A stretch of DNA of 14,001 nt from Cytophagales bacterium (GTDB lineage Bacteria > Bacteroidota > Bacteroidia > Cytophagales > Cyclobacteriaceae). Within the stretch, counting starts at the first letter, position 1, and each line of letters opens with the position of its first letter. A program made the position numbers and the translations under genes. Where the stretch lies: positions 1 through 14,001 of the forward strand of contig DPSB01000199.1 in NCBI GenBank assembly GCA_003537495.1, given 5' to 3'. A model generated the notes under the pieces. That model was not told where the DNA came from and did no database searches. It saw nothing but the letters and a program-made list of their open reading frames with translations. Shown here piece by piece: positions 1-8,039 of this stretch.

Positions 1-41
1 ACAAATTCTTTTGGCTGTTGCCACTTTAATAACAACTCCAT
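1..41 (-). CDS. Possible 5' end of an unidentified gene leaving the window
   Basis: On the minus strand an ATG at 41-39 opens a frame that runs without a stop for 13 codons to the window edge (MELLLKWQQPKEF). It lies 17 nt past the mutB stop codon and on the same strand, so it could be the next gene of the mutAB transcription unit. Thirteen codons are too few to recognise a family or to exclude chance, and no Shine-Dalgarno sequence is seen. Confidence 0.3.
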   Translation of the reverse strand, partial: MELLLKWQQPKEF

Positions 42-58
42 AATAGTGTGGTAAAGTT

Positions 59-2182
59 CTATCTACCTGATAATAAGGTATTCAGAATTTCGCGTGCCGA
101 TTCGGCTACGGGCGTGCCAGGTCCAAAAATTCCAGCTACACCAGCTTTTCGTAAAAAATCGTAATCGCCCGGAGGTATTACGCCACCTGCAACTACTTTA
201 ATATCGGGACGGCCCAGCGTATTTAAAGCTTCAATCAATTGCGGAACCAACGTTTTATGGCCAGCGGCCAGGCTGCTGGCACCAATTACGTGTACATCGT
301 TTTCGGTTGCTTGCTTGGCAACTTCTTCGGGGGTTTGAAACAACGGCCCTATATCCACATCAAAACCCAGATCGGCAAAACCGGTGGCAATTACTTTCGC
401 CCCACGATCGTGACCATCTTGTCCCATCTTGGCGATGAGTATGCGTGGCCTGCGTCCATCCAACTCCGCAAAGCGGTCGGATAATGCGCGTACTTCAGCT
501 ACCGATTTCTGATCTTTCATGGCGCCCGAATATACACCTGAAACGGTTTGAATGGTGGCGGTGTAGCGACCAAAAGCTTTTTCCATAGCTTGCGAAATTT
601 CGCCCAGCGTGGCGCGATGACGGGCTGCTTTAATGGCAAGCTCCAGCAAATTGCCGTTACCAGATGCTGCTGCTTGTTGTAAATTATTCAGCGCAGTTTG
701 TACAGCTTCCGTATTGCGTTCGGCTTTTAAGGTTTTTAGTTTTTCAATTTGTTCTTGCCGAACTGCGGTGTTATCTACTTCAAGTATTTCAAAGTCGGGC
801 AGGGCACTGCTTTGAAAACGATTTACGCCTACAATAACTTCTTCACCGGAATCAATACGTGCCTGCCTGGCAGCGGCAGCCTCTTCGATGCGCAATTTTG
901 GAATGCCACTTTCAATAGCGCGTGTCATTCCACCAAGCGACTCTACTTCTTCTATTAATTGCGAAGCCGCGTTAATCAGTTGTTCGGTTAAGTATTCTAC
1001 ATAAAATGATCCGCCCAGCGGATCAACAACCTGTGTAATGCCGGTTTCATTTTGCAAATACAATTGCGTGTTGCGTGCAATACGTGCCGAAAAATCGGTT
1101 GGTAATGCTATGGCTTCGTCTAACGAATTGGTATGCAGTGATTGTGTTCCACCCAATGCCGCAGCCAATGCTTCAATGGCTGTACGCGTTACGTTGTTGT
1201 AGGGATCTTGTGCGGTTAAACTCCAGCCCGAAGTTTGGCAATGTGTACGCAACGCCATCGACTTTGTATTTTGCGGATCAAACTGCTTTACAATCTTAGC
1301 CCACAATACTCGCGCAGCCCGCATCTTGGCAATCTCCATAAAGAAGTTCATGCCAATGCCCCAGAAAAAAGAAAGGCGAGGTGCAAAATCATCAATGGCA
1401 ATACCTGCTTTTAATCCCGCCCGAATGTACTCCAATCCATCGGCCAAGGTGTAAGCAAGTTCAAGATGAGCTGGCGCACCGGCTTCGTGCATGTGATAGC
1501 CACTGATGCTGATGCTGTTAAACTTCGGCATGTGGCACGAGCAATACGAAAAAATATCGGCTACAATCCGCATAGATGCCGCTGGCGGATAGATATACGT
1601 ATTACGCACCATAAATTCTTTCAGAATATCGTTCTGAATGGTGCCGGTAAGTTGTTGTGGTTCTATTCCTTGCTCTTCGGCAGCAACGATATAAAAAGCC
1701 ATGATGGGAATAACGGCTCCGTTCATCGTCATACTCACCGACATTTTATCTAATGGAATCTGATCGAATAGCGTCTTCATATCCAATACAGAATCGATCG
1801 CAACACCAGCTTTGCCTACATCGCCCGCAACGCGCGGATGATCAGAATCATACCCACGATGTGTGGCCAGATCGAACGCAACTGAAAGTCCTTTTTGCCC
1901 GGCTGCAAGATTACGTCTGTAAAAGGCATTGGATTCTTTAGCTGTAGAAAAGCCTGCATACTGCCTGATCGTCCACGGCCTAACGGTGTACATGGTAGCA
2001 TACGGCCCGCGCAAATAAGGTGGAAGCCCGGCATCGAACTGTAGCCATTGATTTTTACTGAGATCAAATGCAGTGTATTCTGGTTTGATTTCAATTTTTT
2101 CAGGCGAAGTCCAGGCGTTGTGATTAGTAGTGCCTGCAACGGTGTATGAACTTAGTTTTATCTTTGAGAAATCTGGCTTCAT
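59..2182 (-). CDS. mutB: Methylmalonyl-CoA mutase, large (catalytic, B12-binding) subunit
   Basis: Adenosylcobalamin-dependent mutase that interconverts (R)-methylmalonyl-CoA and succinyl-CoA in the cytoplasm, used in propionate formation or breakdown. The N-terminal two thirds is the substrate-binding TIM barrel and carries the strongly conserved stretch [19 protein letters not shown]. The C-terminal B12 domain has DGHDRG (about residues 589-594 of 707), with the His as lower axial cobalt ligand, followed by ASSLAAGH and [14 protein letters not shown]. Length is normal for the large subunit. I start it at the ATG at 2182, giving [10 protein letters not shown] as in relatives. That ATG overlaps the mutA stop as ATGA, the usual sign of translational coupling. 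A GTG at 2212 would add 10 residues and a 34-nt overlap and seems less likely. The active-site stretch fits methylmalonyl-CoA mutase rather than isobutyryl-CoA mutase. Function is secure; only the start is open. Confidence 0.96.
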   Translation of the reverse strand: MKPDFSKIKLSSYTVAGTTNHNAWTSPEKIEIKPEYTAFDLSKNQWLQFDAGLPPYLRGPYATMYTVRPWTIRQYAGFSTAKESNAFYRRNLAAGQKGLSVAFDLATHRGYDSDHPRVAGDVGKAGVAIDSVLDMKTLFDQIPLDKMSVSMTMNGAVIPIMAFYIVAAEEQGIEPQQLTGTIQNDILKEFMVRNTYIYPPAASMRIVADIFSYCSCHMPKFNSISISGYHMHEAGAPAHLELAYTLADGLEYIRAGLKAGIAIDDFAPRLSFFWGIGMNFFMEIAKMRAARVLWAKIVKQFDPQNTKSMALRTHCQTSGWSLTAQDPYNNVTRTAIEALAAALGGTQSLHTNSLDEAIALPTDFSARIARNTQLYLQNETGITQVVDPLGGSFYVEYLTEQLINAASQLIEEVESLGGMTRAIESGIPKLRIEEAAAARQARIDSGEEVIVGVNRFQSSALPDFEILEVDNTAVRQEQIEKLKTLKAERNTEAVQTALNNLQQAAASGNGNLLELAIKAARHRATLGEISQAMEKAFGRYTATIQTVSGVYSGAMKDQKSVAEVRALSDRFAELDGRRPRILIAKMGQDGHDRGAKVIATGFADLGFDVDIGPLFQTPEEVAKQATENDVHVIGASSLAAGHKTLVPQLIEALNTLGRPDIKVVAGGVIPPGDYDFLRKAGVAGIFGPGTPVAESAREILNTLLSGR

Positions 2183-3264
2183 AACGTAACTTGGGTTACA
2201 AATTTCTGCCACGATTTTTCGGCCAGTTGATTGATTAATGATTCCAGATAGTATGAACCCGCTGTGGGATCGGCCACTCTGGATAGCTGCGACTCTTCAC
2301 GTAGCACAGCCGAGACAAGTCGACTGGCGCGATTGCCAGGCTCTTCATCGCTTTCAGCTTGTACCGTTAAATAGTTACAACCACCTGCAATGGCAGCCAA
2401 TGCAGCCGTGGTGGATTTTATCAGGTTGCCATGCGGCTGAAAACTTTCTTTTGTCCATGCTTGTGATGAAGCATGAATGTTAACATCAACGGTAGAAATG
2501 TTATAGGCTTGTAAAATAGTAGCCCAGCATTTTCGTAGCGCTTTCAATTTGGCGATCGAAAGAAAAAAATCAGTATCAATGCTAACATGAAATGCAATCT
2601 GCTGGGCAATAAAATCGGGCGAATGCCCTTGATCGGTAAAAGAATCGAATAATCTTGCGCCAGCTTCAAGTGCATTTACCAATTCGTCAACCGGATTTGT
2701 ATTGGGTTCAACACAAATGCCGGTCGTTAAAAATGTCGGTGCAGAACTTTTTAAAAGTTGTTTAATATTTTTTGGTTGCTGATAAAAAATACAACCCGAG
2801 AGTTTTTGATTGCTTGTGGAAGCTAAAAATAGAGAAGCTTCTTCTTCGTAGCCGGATTCAATCAGCAATGAAATGGCACAATGTTCCAAGGCAATACCCG
2901 CGAACAGAATCTCATAATTAATTTCGCTGCGTTCGATGTTAAATAGAATTCCATCGGCTCCGGTATTCAGATAATGCAAGGCAAGCGTGTTAGCTTTTTT
3001 CTCATCACCAACAGCAATCGTTGGCATATTTTGCCAGGCACGGGCACCAAAAATTTTTGAATCGGATACAGGAAGCGTAAAGCCCACCTGATTTTTATCA
3101 GATTTTTTGTAGTAAGGCTCAATGGTTAACCCGTGTTTGCGAATCAATAGTTTTTCGAATGGATTGGCGCCATTCAACTCCTGAGTGGCCGCTTCTGCCC
3201 AAGCGTGCTCACCTGGTGTTCGAAAATGAATTTCTGTATTATCGTTTTGTGTTGGATTAATCAT
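2179..3264 (-). CDS. mutA: Methylmalonyl-CoA mutase, small (non-catalytic) subunit, short form
   Basis: Partner of MutB in the heterodimeric mutase. In characterised enzymes this subunit is catalytically inactive and stabilises the complex. The N-terminus ([18 protein letters not shown]) and the end of the TIM barrel ([15 protein letters not shown], near residues 328-342) are typical of the family. The protein is only 361 aa, whereas the Propionibacterium MutA is about 640 aa and many Bacteroidota forms are, from memory, around 450 aa. It stops about 20 residues after the barrel, so the linker and the degenerate B12-like C-terminal domain are missing. The stop overlaps the mutB ATG, which argues that this is the natural end and not a recent truncation. 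The start ATG at 3264 gives MINPTQND. The gene is divergent from dnaA across about 200 bp. Confidence 0.92.
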   Translation of the reverse strand: MINPTQNDNTEIHFRTPGEHAWAEAATQELNGANPFEKLLIRKHGLTIEPYYKKSDKNQVGFTLPVSDSKIFGARAWQNMPTIAVGDEKKANTLALHYLNTGADGILFNIERSEINYEILFAGIALEHCAISLLIESGYEEEASLFLASTSNQKLSGCIFYQQPKNIKQLLKSSAPTFLTTGICVEPNTNPVDELVNALEAGARLFDSFTDQGHSPDFIAQQIAFHVSIDTDFFLSIAKLKALRKCWATILQAYNISTVDVNIHASSQAWTKESFQPHGNLIKSTTAALAAIAGGCNYLTVQAESDEEPGNRASRLVSAVLREESQLSRVADPTAGSYYLESLINQLAEKSWQKFVTQVTL

Positions 3265-3387
3265 TGAATCTGATTGAAATTCAAGGTTTCAAGTTGAGGT
3301 ATAGTTGTGATTAAAACAAAATTTTTATGAATTTCAAAAGCTGTACTACAAAAAAATCTATTGAAAAAGGCAAGCTGGATTTTATTT

Positions 3388-3415
3388 TTTGTTCTTTAAT
3401 TTTTTTACACCTTTG
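3388..3415 (+). promoter_or_regulatory. Candidate dnaA promoter of Bacteroidota type
   Basis: TTTG at 3388-3391 and CACCTTTG at 3408-3415, which is 7 of the 8... positions compared with TAnnTTTG give one mismatch, at the first base. The spacer is 16 nt, shorter than the usual 19-21. Transcription would start around 3418-3423, giving a leader of about 45-50 nt. The shape fits but the match is imperfect in a T-rich region. Confidence 0.4.
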
Positions 3416-3421
3416 TCTCCC

Positions 3422-3442
3422 TTCCCTAAAAAAATTAGGGAA
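3422..3442 (+). promoter_or_regulatory. Palindrome or stem-loop in the dnaA leader
   Basis: Perfect 8-bp inverted repeat: left arm TTCCCTAA (3422-3429), five-A loop (3430-3434), right arm TTAGGGAA (3435-3442). It lies just downstream of the candidate promoter and 25 nt before the dnaA ATG. It could be a repressor operator or a stem at the 5' end of the mRNA. It is not followed by a T-tract, so it is unlikely to be a terminator. Confidence 0.55.
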
Positions 3443-3467
3443 ATTTCATCAAACCGCTAGCTAATAA

Positions 3468-4895
3468 ATGGTAGTTGATTCTATAACTGTTTGGAGCGAC
3501 TGTCTCGAAATAATTCGTCAGGAAGTGGACGAACAAAACTTCAACACCTGGTTTAAGCCAATCAATCCCGTACGTACTACAGATGATGTACTAACCATTC
3601 AGGTACCTTCGCAATTTTTTTACGAATGGCTTGAGGAACATTATGTACCTGTACTAAAGAAAGCAATCCATCAGGTACTGGGGCCTAAAGGTCGCCTCGA
3701 ATATTCGGTAGTGGTAGATAGTGGTCATCAGCAAAACCCACCGGTATTTGTTAATTACCCGAACGGAAATGGAGTAAAGCGAAACGGAATGCAGACTGCC
3801 AATGGAATGCATGAAGATTATTCGCCATTTACATTCAAGGCCCTAAATCCGCAAACCGTTAATTCCAGATTAAATCCATCCTATTCATTTTTGAATTTTG
3901 TGGAAGGCGATTGTAATCGACTGGCACGGTCAGCAGGGGTTGCCGTTGCCAAGAAACCCGGTACAACTTCATTTAATCCATTAATGTTATATGGGGGAGT
4001 TGGCGTAGGAAAAACACACCTGGTGCAGGCTATTGGTAATGAGATTAAGAAAAACCTACCTGATAAAATTGTGTTGTATGTGGATCAGAACGATTTCACC
4101 AACCAGTTTTTGAATGCATTGCAGAACCATAAAATTCAGGAATTTCAGAATTATTATCTGCAAGTAGATTTATTAATTCTGGATGATGTTCAGTTTTTGG
4201 CTGGCCGTGAAAAAACGCAGGAAATGTTTTTTCACATCTTTAATCAACTGCATCAGTCCGGCAAGCAGATTATTATGACGAGCGATTGCCCGCCCCGCGA
4301 TCTGAAAGGATTTCAGGAGCGTTTGCTGTCGCGATTTAAGTGGGGCCTAACAGCCGATTTGCAAGAGCCAGACTTTGAAACCAAGCTGGCCATCATTCAT
4401 AATAAAATGCAATCGGATGGAATTGAAATCCCTACCGAAGTAGCCGAGTACCTGGCCTATAGTGTAGATACCAACCTGCGCGATATGGAAGGCGTTTTGA
4501 ACTCGTTGTTGTTTCATGCAACCCTTCTCAAAAAGGATATTGATCTGGAACTTGCCAAAGAAGTTCTCAAGAACATAGTTAAAGAAATTCAATCGGATGT
4601 AAGTGTGGATTACATTCAGAAAACAGTAGCTGATTATTTTAAAGTTAGCTTAGACCAAATGAAGAGCAAGGTGAAAAAGCGCGAAATTGTAATTCCGCGC
4701 CAGGTAGCCATGTACTTCTGCAAGCGCTACACGCAATTAACGCTTGCGCTGATTGGTGAAAACTTTGGTGGTCGCGATCACAGTACGGTTATACATGCCC
4801 TCGAATCTGTGGAGGATATGATGAAGACTGATGTGAATTTTAAAAATAGCGTGGAAGATCTCACCAAGAAGTTCAAGCAACGCATGACGGCCTGA
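3468..4895 (+). CDS. dnaA: Chromosomal replication initiator protein DnaA
   Basis: AAA+ ATPase that binds DnaA boxes, unwinds the origin and loads the replicative helicase. All four domains are visible in 475 aa: domain I (about 1-85, with EEHYVPVLKKAI); a poorly conserved Asn/Gly-rich linker (about 90-135); the AAA+ domain with Walker A GGVGVGKT (176-183), Walker B LLILDDVQF (DD at 239-240) and the Arg-finger segment RLLSRFKWG; and the DNA-binding domain IV with the signature GRDHSTVIHA (435-444). The start ATG at 3468 gives MVVDSITVW, which suits domain I; no Shine-Dalgarno precedes it, as is common in Bacteroidota. dnaN is not adjacent. The gene ends 5 nt from the end of the convergent protease gene. 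Identification is certain. Confidence 0.99.
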   Translation: MVVDSITVWSDCLEIIRQEVDEQNFNTWFKPINPVRTTDDVLTIQVPSQFFYEWLEEHYVPVLKKAIHQVLGPKGRLEYSVVVDSGHQQNPPVFVNYPNGNGVKRNGMQTANGMHEDYSPFTFKALNPQTVNSRLNPSYSFLNFVEGDCNRLARSAGVAVAKKPGTTSFNPLMLYGGVGVGKTHLVQAIGNEIKKNLPDKIVLYVDQNDFTNQFLNALQNHKIQEFQNYYLQVDLLILDDVQFLAGREKTQEMFFHIFNQLHQSGKQIIMTSDCPPRDLKGFQERLLSRFKWGLTADLQEPDFETKLAIIHNKMQSDGIEIPTEVAEYLAYSVDTNLRDMEGVLNSLLFHATLLKKDIDLELAKEVLKNIVKEIQSDVSVDYIQKTVADYFKVSLDQMKSKVKKREIVIPRQVAMYFCKRYTQLTLALIGENFGGRDHSTVIHALESVEDMMKTDVNFKNSVEDLTKKFKQRMTA

Positions 4896-4911
4896 TCTGC
4901 TTATTGCAGAT
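4895..4911. terminator. Short inverted repeat at the dnaA/htrA convergence
   Basis: ATCTGC (4895-4900), loop TTATT, GCAGAT (4906-4911): a perfect 6-bp stem centred on the 5-nt gap between two convergent genes. It overlaps the protease stop codon (4903-4901) and the last base of the dnaA stop. A two-way termination or mRNA-end role is possible from its position. There is no T-tract on either strand, so this is a weak call. Confidence 0.3.
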
Positions 4912-6331
4912 AGAACGAAAGCTGCATTTCCTGCTTCGATCCGTTTATACCATACAAATAGACTCGCCCTTTGTAATTATTGAAGAACTCAATTACATCG
5001 CCTGGGTTTTTAACTTGCTTGCGGTTAATCTGTATAATAGTATAGTTCTCCGGAATCTGAATGCGTTTTAGTAAGCCATCCTTGATATTAAACACCTTCA
5101 CTCCGTAATCATTGGCTTCCATACTGGCGCCTAATGTAGCATCGTTGAAAATTATACGCTTGGTTACATTCGTATCACCTTTTTTATTGAGGAGCGTTAG
5201 TGATACTGTACTTGATTTATTATTTCGTAAGTATGTTATGTTGATCTTATCGCCAGGATACCGGTAAGCCAATTCTTCCTCAAAAGCACTTTCGCTATTA
5301 ATTTCTGTGTTGTTGATTTTGGTAATGATATCGCCCTCTTGCAAGCCTGCATTCACAGCCGCACCACTGCGCTCAACCTTTCCAATAATTACTCCTCTAA
5401 ACTCTTTTACATTTTCATCTAACCCGTACTTGCGGGCATTCGCAAAGTCATGCTCCACTACATTACCACCAAAAATTGCTTTTTGTGGAGTGCCGTACTT
5501 AATCAGATCCTCTACAGATTTTTTTGCGATATCAATAGGCACCGCAAAAGCATAACCGGTATAAGAACCCGTGCGCGAAAGAATAGCGGTATTAATACCC
5601 ACTAGTTCACCATTTTTATTTACTAATGCTCCACCGCTATTACCAGGGTTAATGGCAGCATCGGTTTGAATGAATGATTCAATCGGAAAACGATCATCTA
5701 CAATATTAATCTTGCGACCTTTTGCACTCACTACTCCAACCGTAACGGTAGATGAAAGCGAGAACGGATTGCCCACTGCAATTACCCACTCGCCTACAAC
5801 CAGATTTTTAGAACTGCCAATCGTAATGGCGGGTAAGTTGGTCTCTTTTATTTTTAGCACAGCAAGGTCAGTAGATGGATCGGTTCCTACTAACTCAGCT
5901 TCATATTGCTTCTTGTTATACAACACCTGAATTTTTTCCGCAGCTTCTATCACGTGATTGTTGGTAACAATATAACCATCAGACGAGAAGATTACACCCG
6001 AACCACTACTAACCTGTGTTTGCGAACCGGTGTTTCCAAAAAACCAATCCCACTGATTGTAAGATCGACCTTGCGAAATGCTATTGATGTACACTACGCT
6101 GGGTGTTGCTTTGGTTGCGGCATAACTAAAGTCAACCGATTCTGCGACACGCGGTGTTTCTGTTGGTTCAATAATATTGGGTCGATAGGTTTCAGTTGGT
6201 GCATAGCTTGTTACTTGAAATTGTGCCTGTTGTTGCTCGCGCGATGTTTTTTCCTGTTGATACGAATAAAAAACAAACGCACCTGCCAGGCCGGAGATAA
6301 ACCCAATAACGATAATCTTTACAGTATTCAT
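4901..6331 (-). CDS. htrA: HtrA/Deg-family serine protease with two PDZ domains, membrane-anchored
   Basis: Envelope quality-control protease (peptidase family S1C) that degrades or refolds damaged periplasmic proteins. One hydrophobic segment at residues 4-24 lacks an obvious signal-peptidase site and looks like an uncleaved anchor placing the body in the periplasm. The trypsin-like domain (about 70-275) has an intact triad: His126 in TNNHVIEA, Asp155 in STDLAVL, Ser232 in INPGNSGGAL. PDZ1 spans about 285-380 (VIIGKVERSGAAVNAGLQEG). The second, degenerate PDZ spans about 400-476. The length of 476 aa is usual for DegP/DegQ-like proteins. The ATG at 6331 directly precedes the anchor. It is transcribed away from the GH3 gene and converges on dnaA. 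Whether it corresponds to DegP, DegQ or DegS cannot be told; two PDZ domains argue against DegS. Confidence 0.95.
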   Translation of the reverse strand: MNTVKIIVIGFISGLAGAFVFYSYQQEKTSREQQQAQFQVTSYAPTETYRPNIIEPTETPRVAESVDFSYAATKATPSVVYINSISQGRSYNQWDWFFGNTGSQTQVSSGSGVIFSSDGYIVTNNHVIEAAEKIQVLYNKKQYEAELVGTDPSTDLAVLKIKETNLPAITIGSSKNLVVGEWVIAVGNPFSLSSTVTVGVVSAKGRKINIVDDRFPIESFIQTDAAINPGNSGGALVNKNGELVGINTAILSRTGSYTGYAFAVPIDIAKKSVEDLIKYGTPQKAIFGGNVVEHDFANARKYGLDENVKEFRGVIIGKVERSGAAVNAGLQEGDIITKINNTEINSESAFEEELAYRYPGDKINITYLRNNKSSTVSLTLLNKKGDTNVTKRIIFNDATLGASMEANDYGVKVFNIKDGLLKRIQIPENYTIIQINRKQVKNPGDVIEFFNNYKGRVYLYGINGSKQEMQLSFYLQ

Positions 6332-6393
6332 ACGCTTTTCAATTTCAGTTTATAAAACGAATCAGGTACTGAGATGTTTTCCGATTCGGTAAA

Positions 6394-6403
6394 GTTGATC
6401 AAC
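6394..6403. promoter_or_regulatory. 10-bp perfect palindrome between htrA and the GH3 gene
   Basis: GTTGATCAAC is its own reverse complement. It lies in the 160-bp divergent spacer, 63 bp from the htrA start and about 50 bp upstream of the -33 element of the GH3 promoter. It is a possible operator site, but a single 10-bp palindrome is weak evidence. Confidence 0.3.
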
Positions 6404-6422
6404 CCCGCGACAAAAATTATCC

Positions 6423-6447
6423 CAAACCTCGTAAACCGGAAGGTTTG
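6423..6447. promoter_or_regulatory. Inverted repeat just upstream of the GH3 promoter
   Basis: CAAACCT (6423-6429) and AGGTTTG (6441-6447) form a perfect 7-bp inverted repeat with an 11-nt spacer. Inside the spacer AAACC (6433-6437) could pair alternatively with GGTTT (6442-6446). The repeat ends 7 bp before the -33 element at 6455, a usual place for an activator or repressor site. No regulator is identified. Confidence 0.4.
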
Positions 6448-6454
6448 TCAGTTG

Positions 6455-6485
6455 TTTGAAGCTGCATCGGATAACCTTATTTTTG
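6455..6485 (+). promoter_or_regulatory. Strong Bacteroidota-type promoter for the GH3 gene group
   Basis: TTTG (6455-6458), exactly 19 nt, then TATTTTTG (6478-6485). Both elements match the consensus TTTG / 19-21 nt / TAnnTTTG without a mismatch. The expected start of transcription is around 6488-6492, at or within a few bases of the ATG at 6492, implying a leaderless or nearly leaderless mRNA. It probably drives the GH3 gene and, by read-through, the genes down to the terminator at 10990. Confidence 0.75.
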
Positions 6486-6491
6486 TGGTCT

Positions 6492-7994
6492 ATGGGTATT
6501 CGTTCAGTGCTGGCCAAACCGTTTGCAAGTTACGTTGCTGGCCAAACCAAAAAATGGGCTTCAAAACCTGGGTATTATCAAACCCAAACCCTTGAGCAAC
6601 TGGTTTTTGCAGCCCGGCCTACACAATTCGGACGCGATCATGGTTTTGATGGAATCAGCTCGTATGATGATTTTAAGAAGCAAGTACCCATTCGCGATTA
6701 CGAAGACCTGAAGCCCTACATTGAAAAAGTATTGAAGGGCCAACCCGATGTGCTGTGGCCAGGCAAGCCCGCTTACTTTGCCAAAACTTCGGGCACTACT
6801 TCGGGCACCAAATATATACCTATCTCCAAAGAGTCGGCACCCGGTCATTTTATCAGTGCTCGCAATGCAACTTTAAGTTATGTGCATGAAACCGGCAATG
6901 CTTCGTTTCTGGATGGCAATCTCATTTTCCTTTCCGGTAGTCCCGAGTTAGATGAAGTAGCCGGCATTAAAACGGGTAGACTTTCTGGAATCAGCAATCA
7001 CATGGTACCTGGGTTTTTACGAACCAATCAGAAACCAAGCTATGCTACCAATTGCATTGAAGACTGGGAAGAAAAATTAGAGAAGATTATTGACGAAACG
7101 CTTCGCGCGAACATGACGCTGATTTCGGGCATACCCCCGTGGGCGCAAATGTATTTCGATCGGATTGTTGCGCGCACCGGTAAGAAGGTAAAAGATGTGT
7201 TTCCCAACTTCTCGGTGTTTGTATATGGCGGTGTAAACTTTGAACCCTATCGCGCCAAGCTGTTTGATACCATAGGGAAGCAAATTGATTCGATTGAAAC
7301 CTATCCGGCATCGGAAGGTTTTATCGCGTATCAGGATTCGCAACATGCAGAAGGCCTGCTCATGTTGCTCAACAATGGAATCTTTTACGAGTTTATTCCA
7401 GCTGATGAATACTTTAACGAGAATCCGCGCAGGCTTTCTATTGAAGAAGTTGAGTTGGGAAAAAACTATGCATTGATTATTAATAGCAATGCAGGCCTGT
7501 GGGGTTATTCTATTGGCGATATGGTAAAGTTTGTTTCGAAAGATCCGTATCGGTTGGTAGTGTCGGGTAGAATAAAACATTTTATTTCTGCTTTTGGCGA
7601 GCACGTAATTGGTGAAGAGGTAGAAAAAGCGATGAAGTTCACCACGAAGAAATTTCCGGAAGTAGAGTTGGTAGAGTTTACTGTTGCTCCGAATGTAACT
7701 CCTGCCGAAGGTTTGCCACACCACGAGTGGTTAATTGAGTTTGCCAATCCGCCAAGAGAGTTGGATGTATTTGCAATGGAATTAGATAACCAATTGCGCG
7801 GTTTGAATGTTTATTACGATGATTTGATTACCGGTAATATTTTGCGAACGCTTAAAATTACTTCGCTTAAGCGAAATGCATTTATTGAATACATGAAATC
7901 GCAAGGAAAGCTGGGTGGGCAAAATAAAGTGCCGCGGTTAAGTAATGATAGAAAGATTGCGGATGAGATTGGTATGTTGAAGTTTGATTTATGA
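6492..7994 (+). CDS. GH3 auxin-responsive promoter family protein (acyl-adenylating enzyme)
   Basis: Bacterial member of the GH3 family, ATP-dependent adenylating enzymes which in plants join amino acids to jasmonate or auxin. The bacterial substrate is not known to me. Three adenylation motifs are visible in 500 aa: TSGTTSGTKYIP (99-110, phosphate loop), YPASEGFIA (271-279), and GYSIGD (338-343) followed by VVSGRIKHFISAFGEHV. YGGVNFEPYR (245-254) is also typical. I start at the ATG at 6492 (MGIRSVLAKPF), not at 6456, because the upstream start would lie inside the promoter and adds an unlike sequence. The stop TGA (7992-7994) is also the first three bases of the repeat block that precedes the four-helix-bundle gene. 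The family is common in Bacteroidota; the physiological role remains open. Confidence 0.93.
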   Translation: MGIRSVLAKPFASYVAGQTKKWASKPGYYQTQTLEQLVFAARPTQFGRDHGFDGISSYDDFKKQVPIRDYEDLKPYIEKVLKGQPDVLWPGKPAYFAKTSGTTSGTKYIPISKESAPGHFISARNATLSYVHETGNASFLDGNLIFLSGSPELDEVAGIKTGRLSGISNHMVPGFLRTNQKPSYATNCIEDWEEKLEKIIDETLRANMTLISGIPPWAQMYFDRIVARTGKKVKDVFPNFSVFVYGGVNFEPYRAKLFDTIGKQIDSIETYPASEGFIAYQDSQHAEGLLMLLNNGIFYEFIPADEYFNENPRRLSIEEVELGKNYALIINSNAGLWGYSIGDMVKFVSKDPYRLVVSGRIKHFISAFGEHVIGEEVEKAMKFTTKKFPEVELVEFTVAPNVTPAEGLPHHEWLIEFANPPRELDVFAMELDNQLRGLNVYYDDLITGNILRTLKITSLKRNAFIEYMKSQGKLGGQNKVPRLSNDRKIADEIGMLKFDL

Positions 7995-8005
7995 TTAGTG
8001 ATTTT
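7992..8005 (+). repeat. Outer copy of the left repeat of the four-helix-bundle cassette
   Basis: TGATTAGTGATTTT, followed immediately by a 13/14 identical tandem copy at 8006-8019 (TGATCAGTGATTTT). Its first ten bases are the exact reverse complement of TCACTAATCA at 8421-8430. Its first three bases are the stop codon of the GH3 gene. Confidence 0.75.
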
Positions 8006-8025
8006 TGATCAGTGATTTTAGATTT
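8006..8025 (+). repeat. Left arm of a 20-bp imperfect inverted repeat
   Basis: TGATCAGTGATTTTAGATTT matches the reverse complement of 8411-8430 at 18 of 20 positions (differences at positions 5 and 11). It lies 14 bp before the start codon of the four-helix-bundle gene. In RNA the two arms would pair and enclose the gene. Confidence 0.8.
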
Positions 8026-8039
8026 TAAACGGAGTTACT

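Larger units (their letters stand above)
3265..3467. other. Divergent intergenic region between mutA and dnaA
   Basis: AT-rich spacer of about 200 bp that must hold the promoters of mutA (leftward) and dnaA (rightward). It contains the dnaA promoter candidate and leader palindrome listed separately. Two copies of TGAAWTTCA occur at 3275-3283 and 3328-3336. For mutA I see only a weak -7 candidate (AAATTTTG on the minus strand). No TTATCCACA-type DnaA box was found, so there is no visible sign of DnaA autoregulation or of an origin. Confidence 0.6.

Noticed and set aside
3275..3336. Two copies of TGAAWTTCA upstream of mutA as operator sites
   Set aside because: Short, AT-rich and in low-complexity sequence; chance is likely. 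Mentioned only within the intergenic entry.
3265..3467. Replication origin next to dnaA
   Set aside because: No DnaA-box-like TTATCCACA cluster or AT-rich 13-mer array was found around dnaA; location alone is not evidence.
6456..6491. Upstream GH3 start at 6456
   Set aside because: It would start inside the promoter elements and add 12 unlike residues; MGIRSVLAKPF at 6492 fits the family.
7077..7724. 215-codon open frame on the minus strand within the GH3 gene
   Set aside because: It lies wholly inside a well-identified gene and its product resembles no family; a shadow of the real frame.
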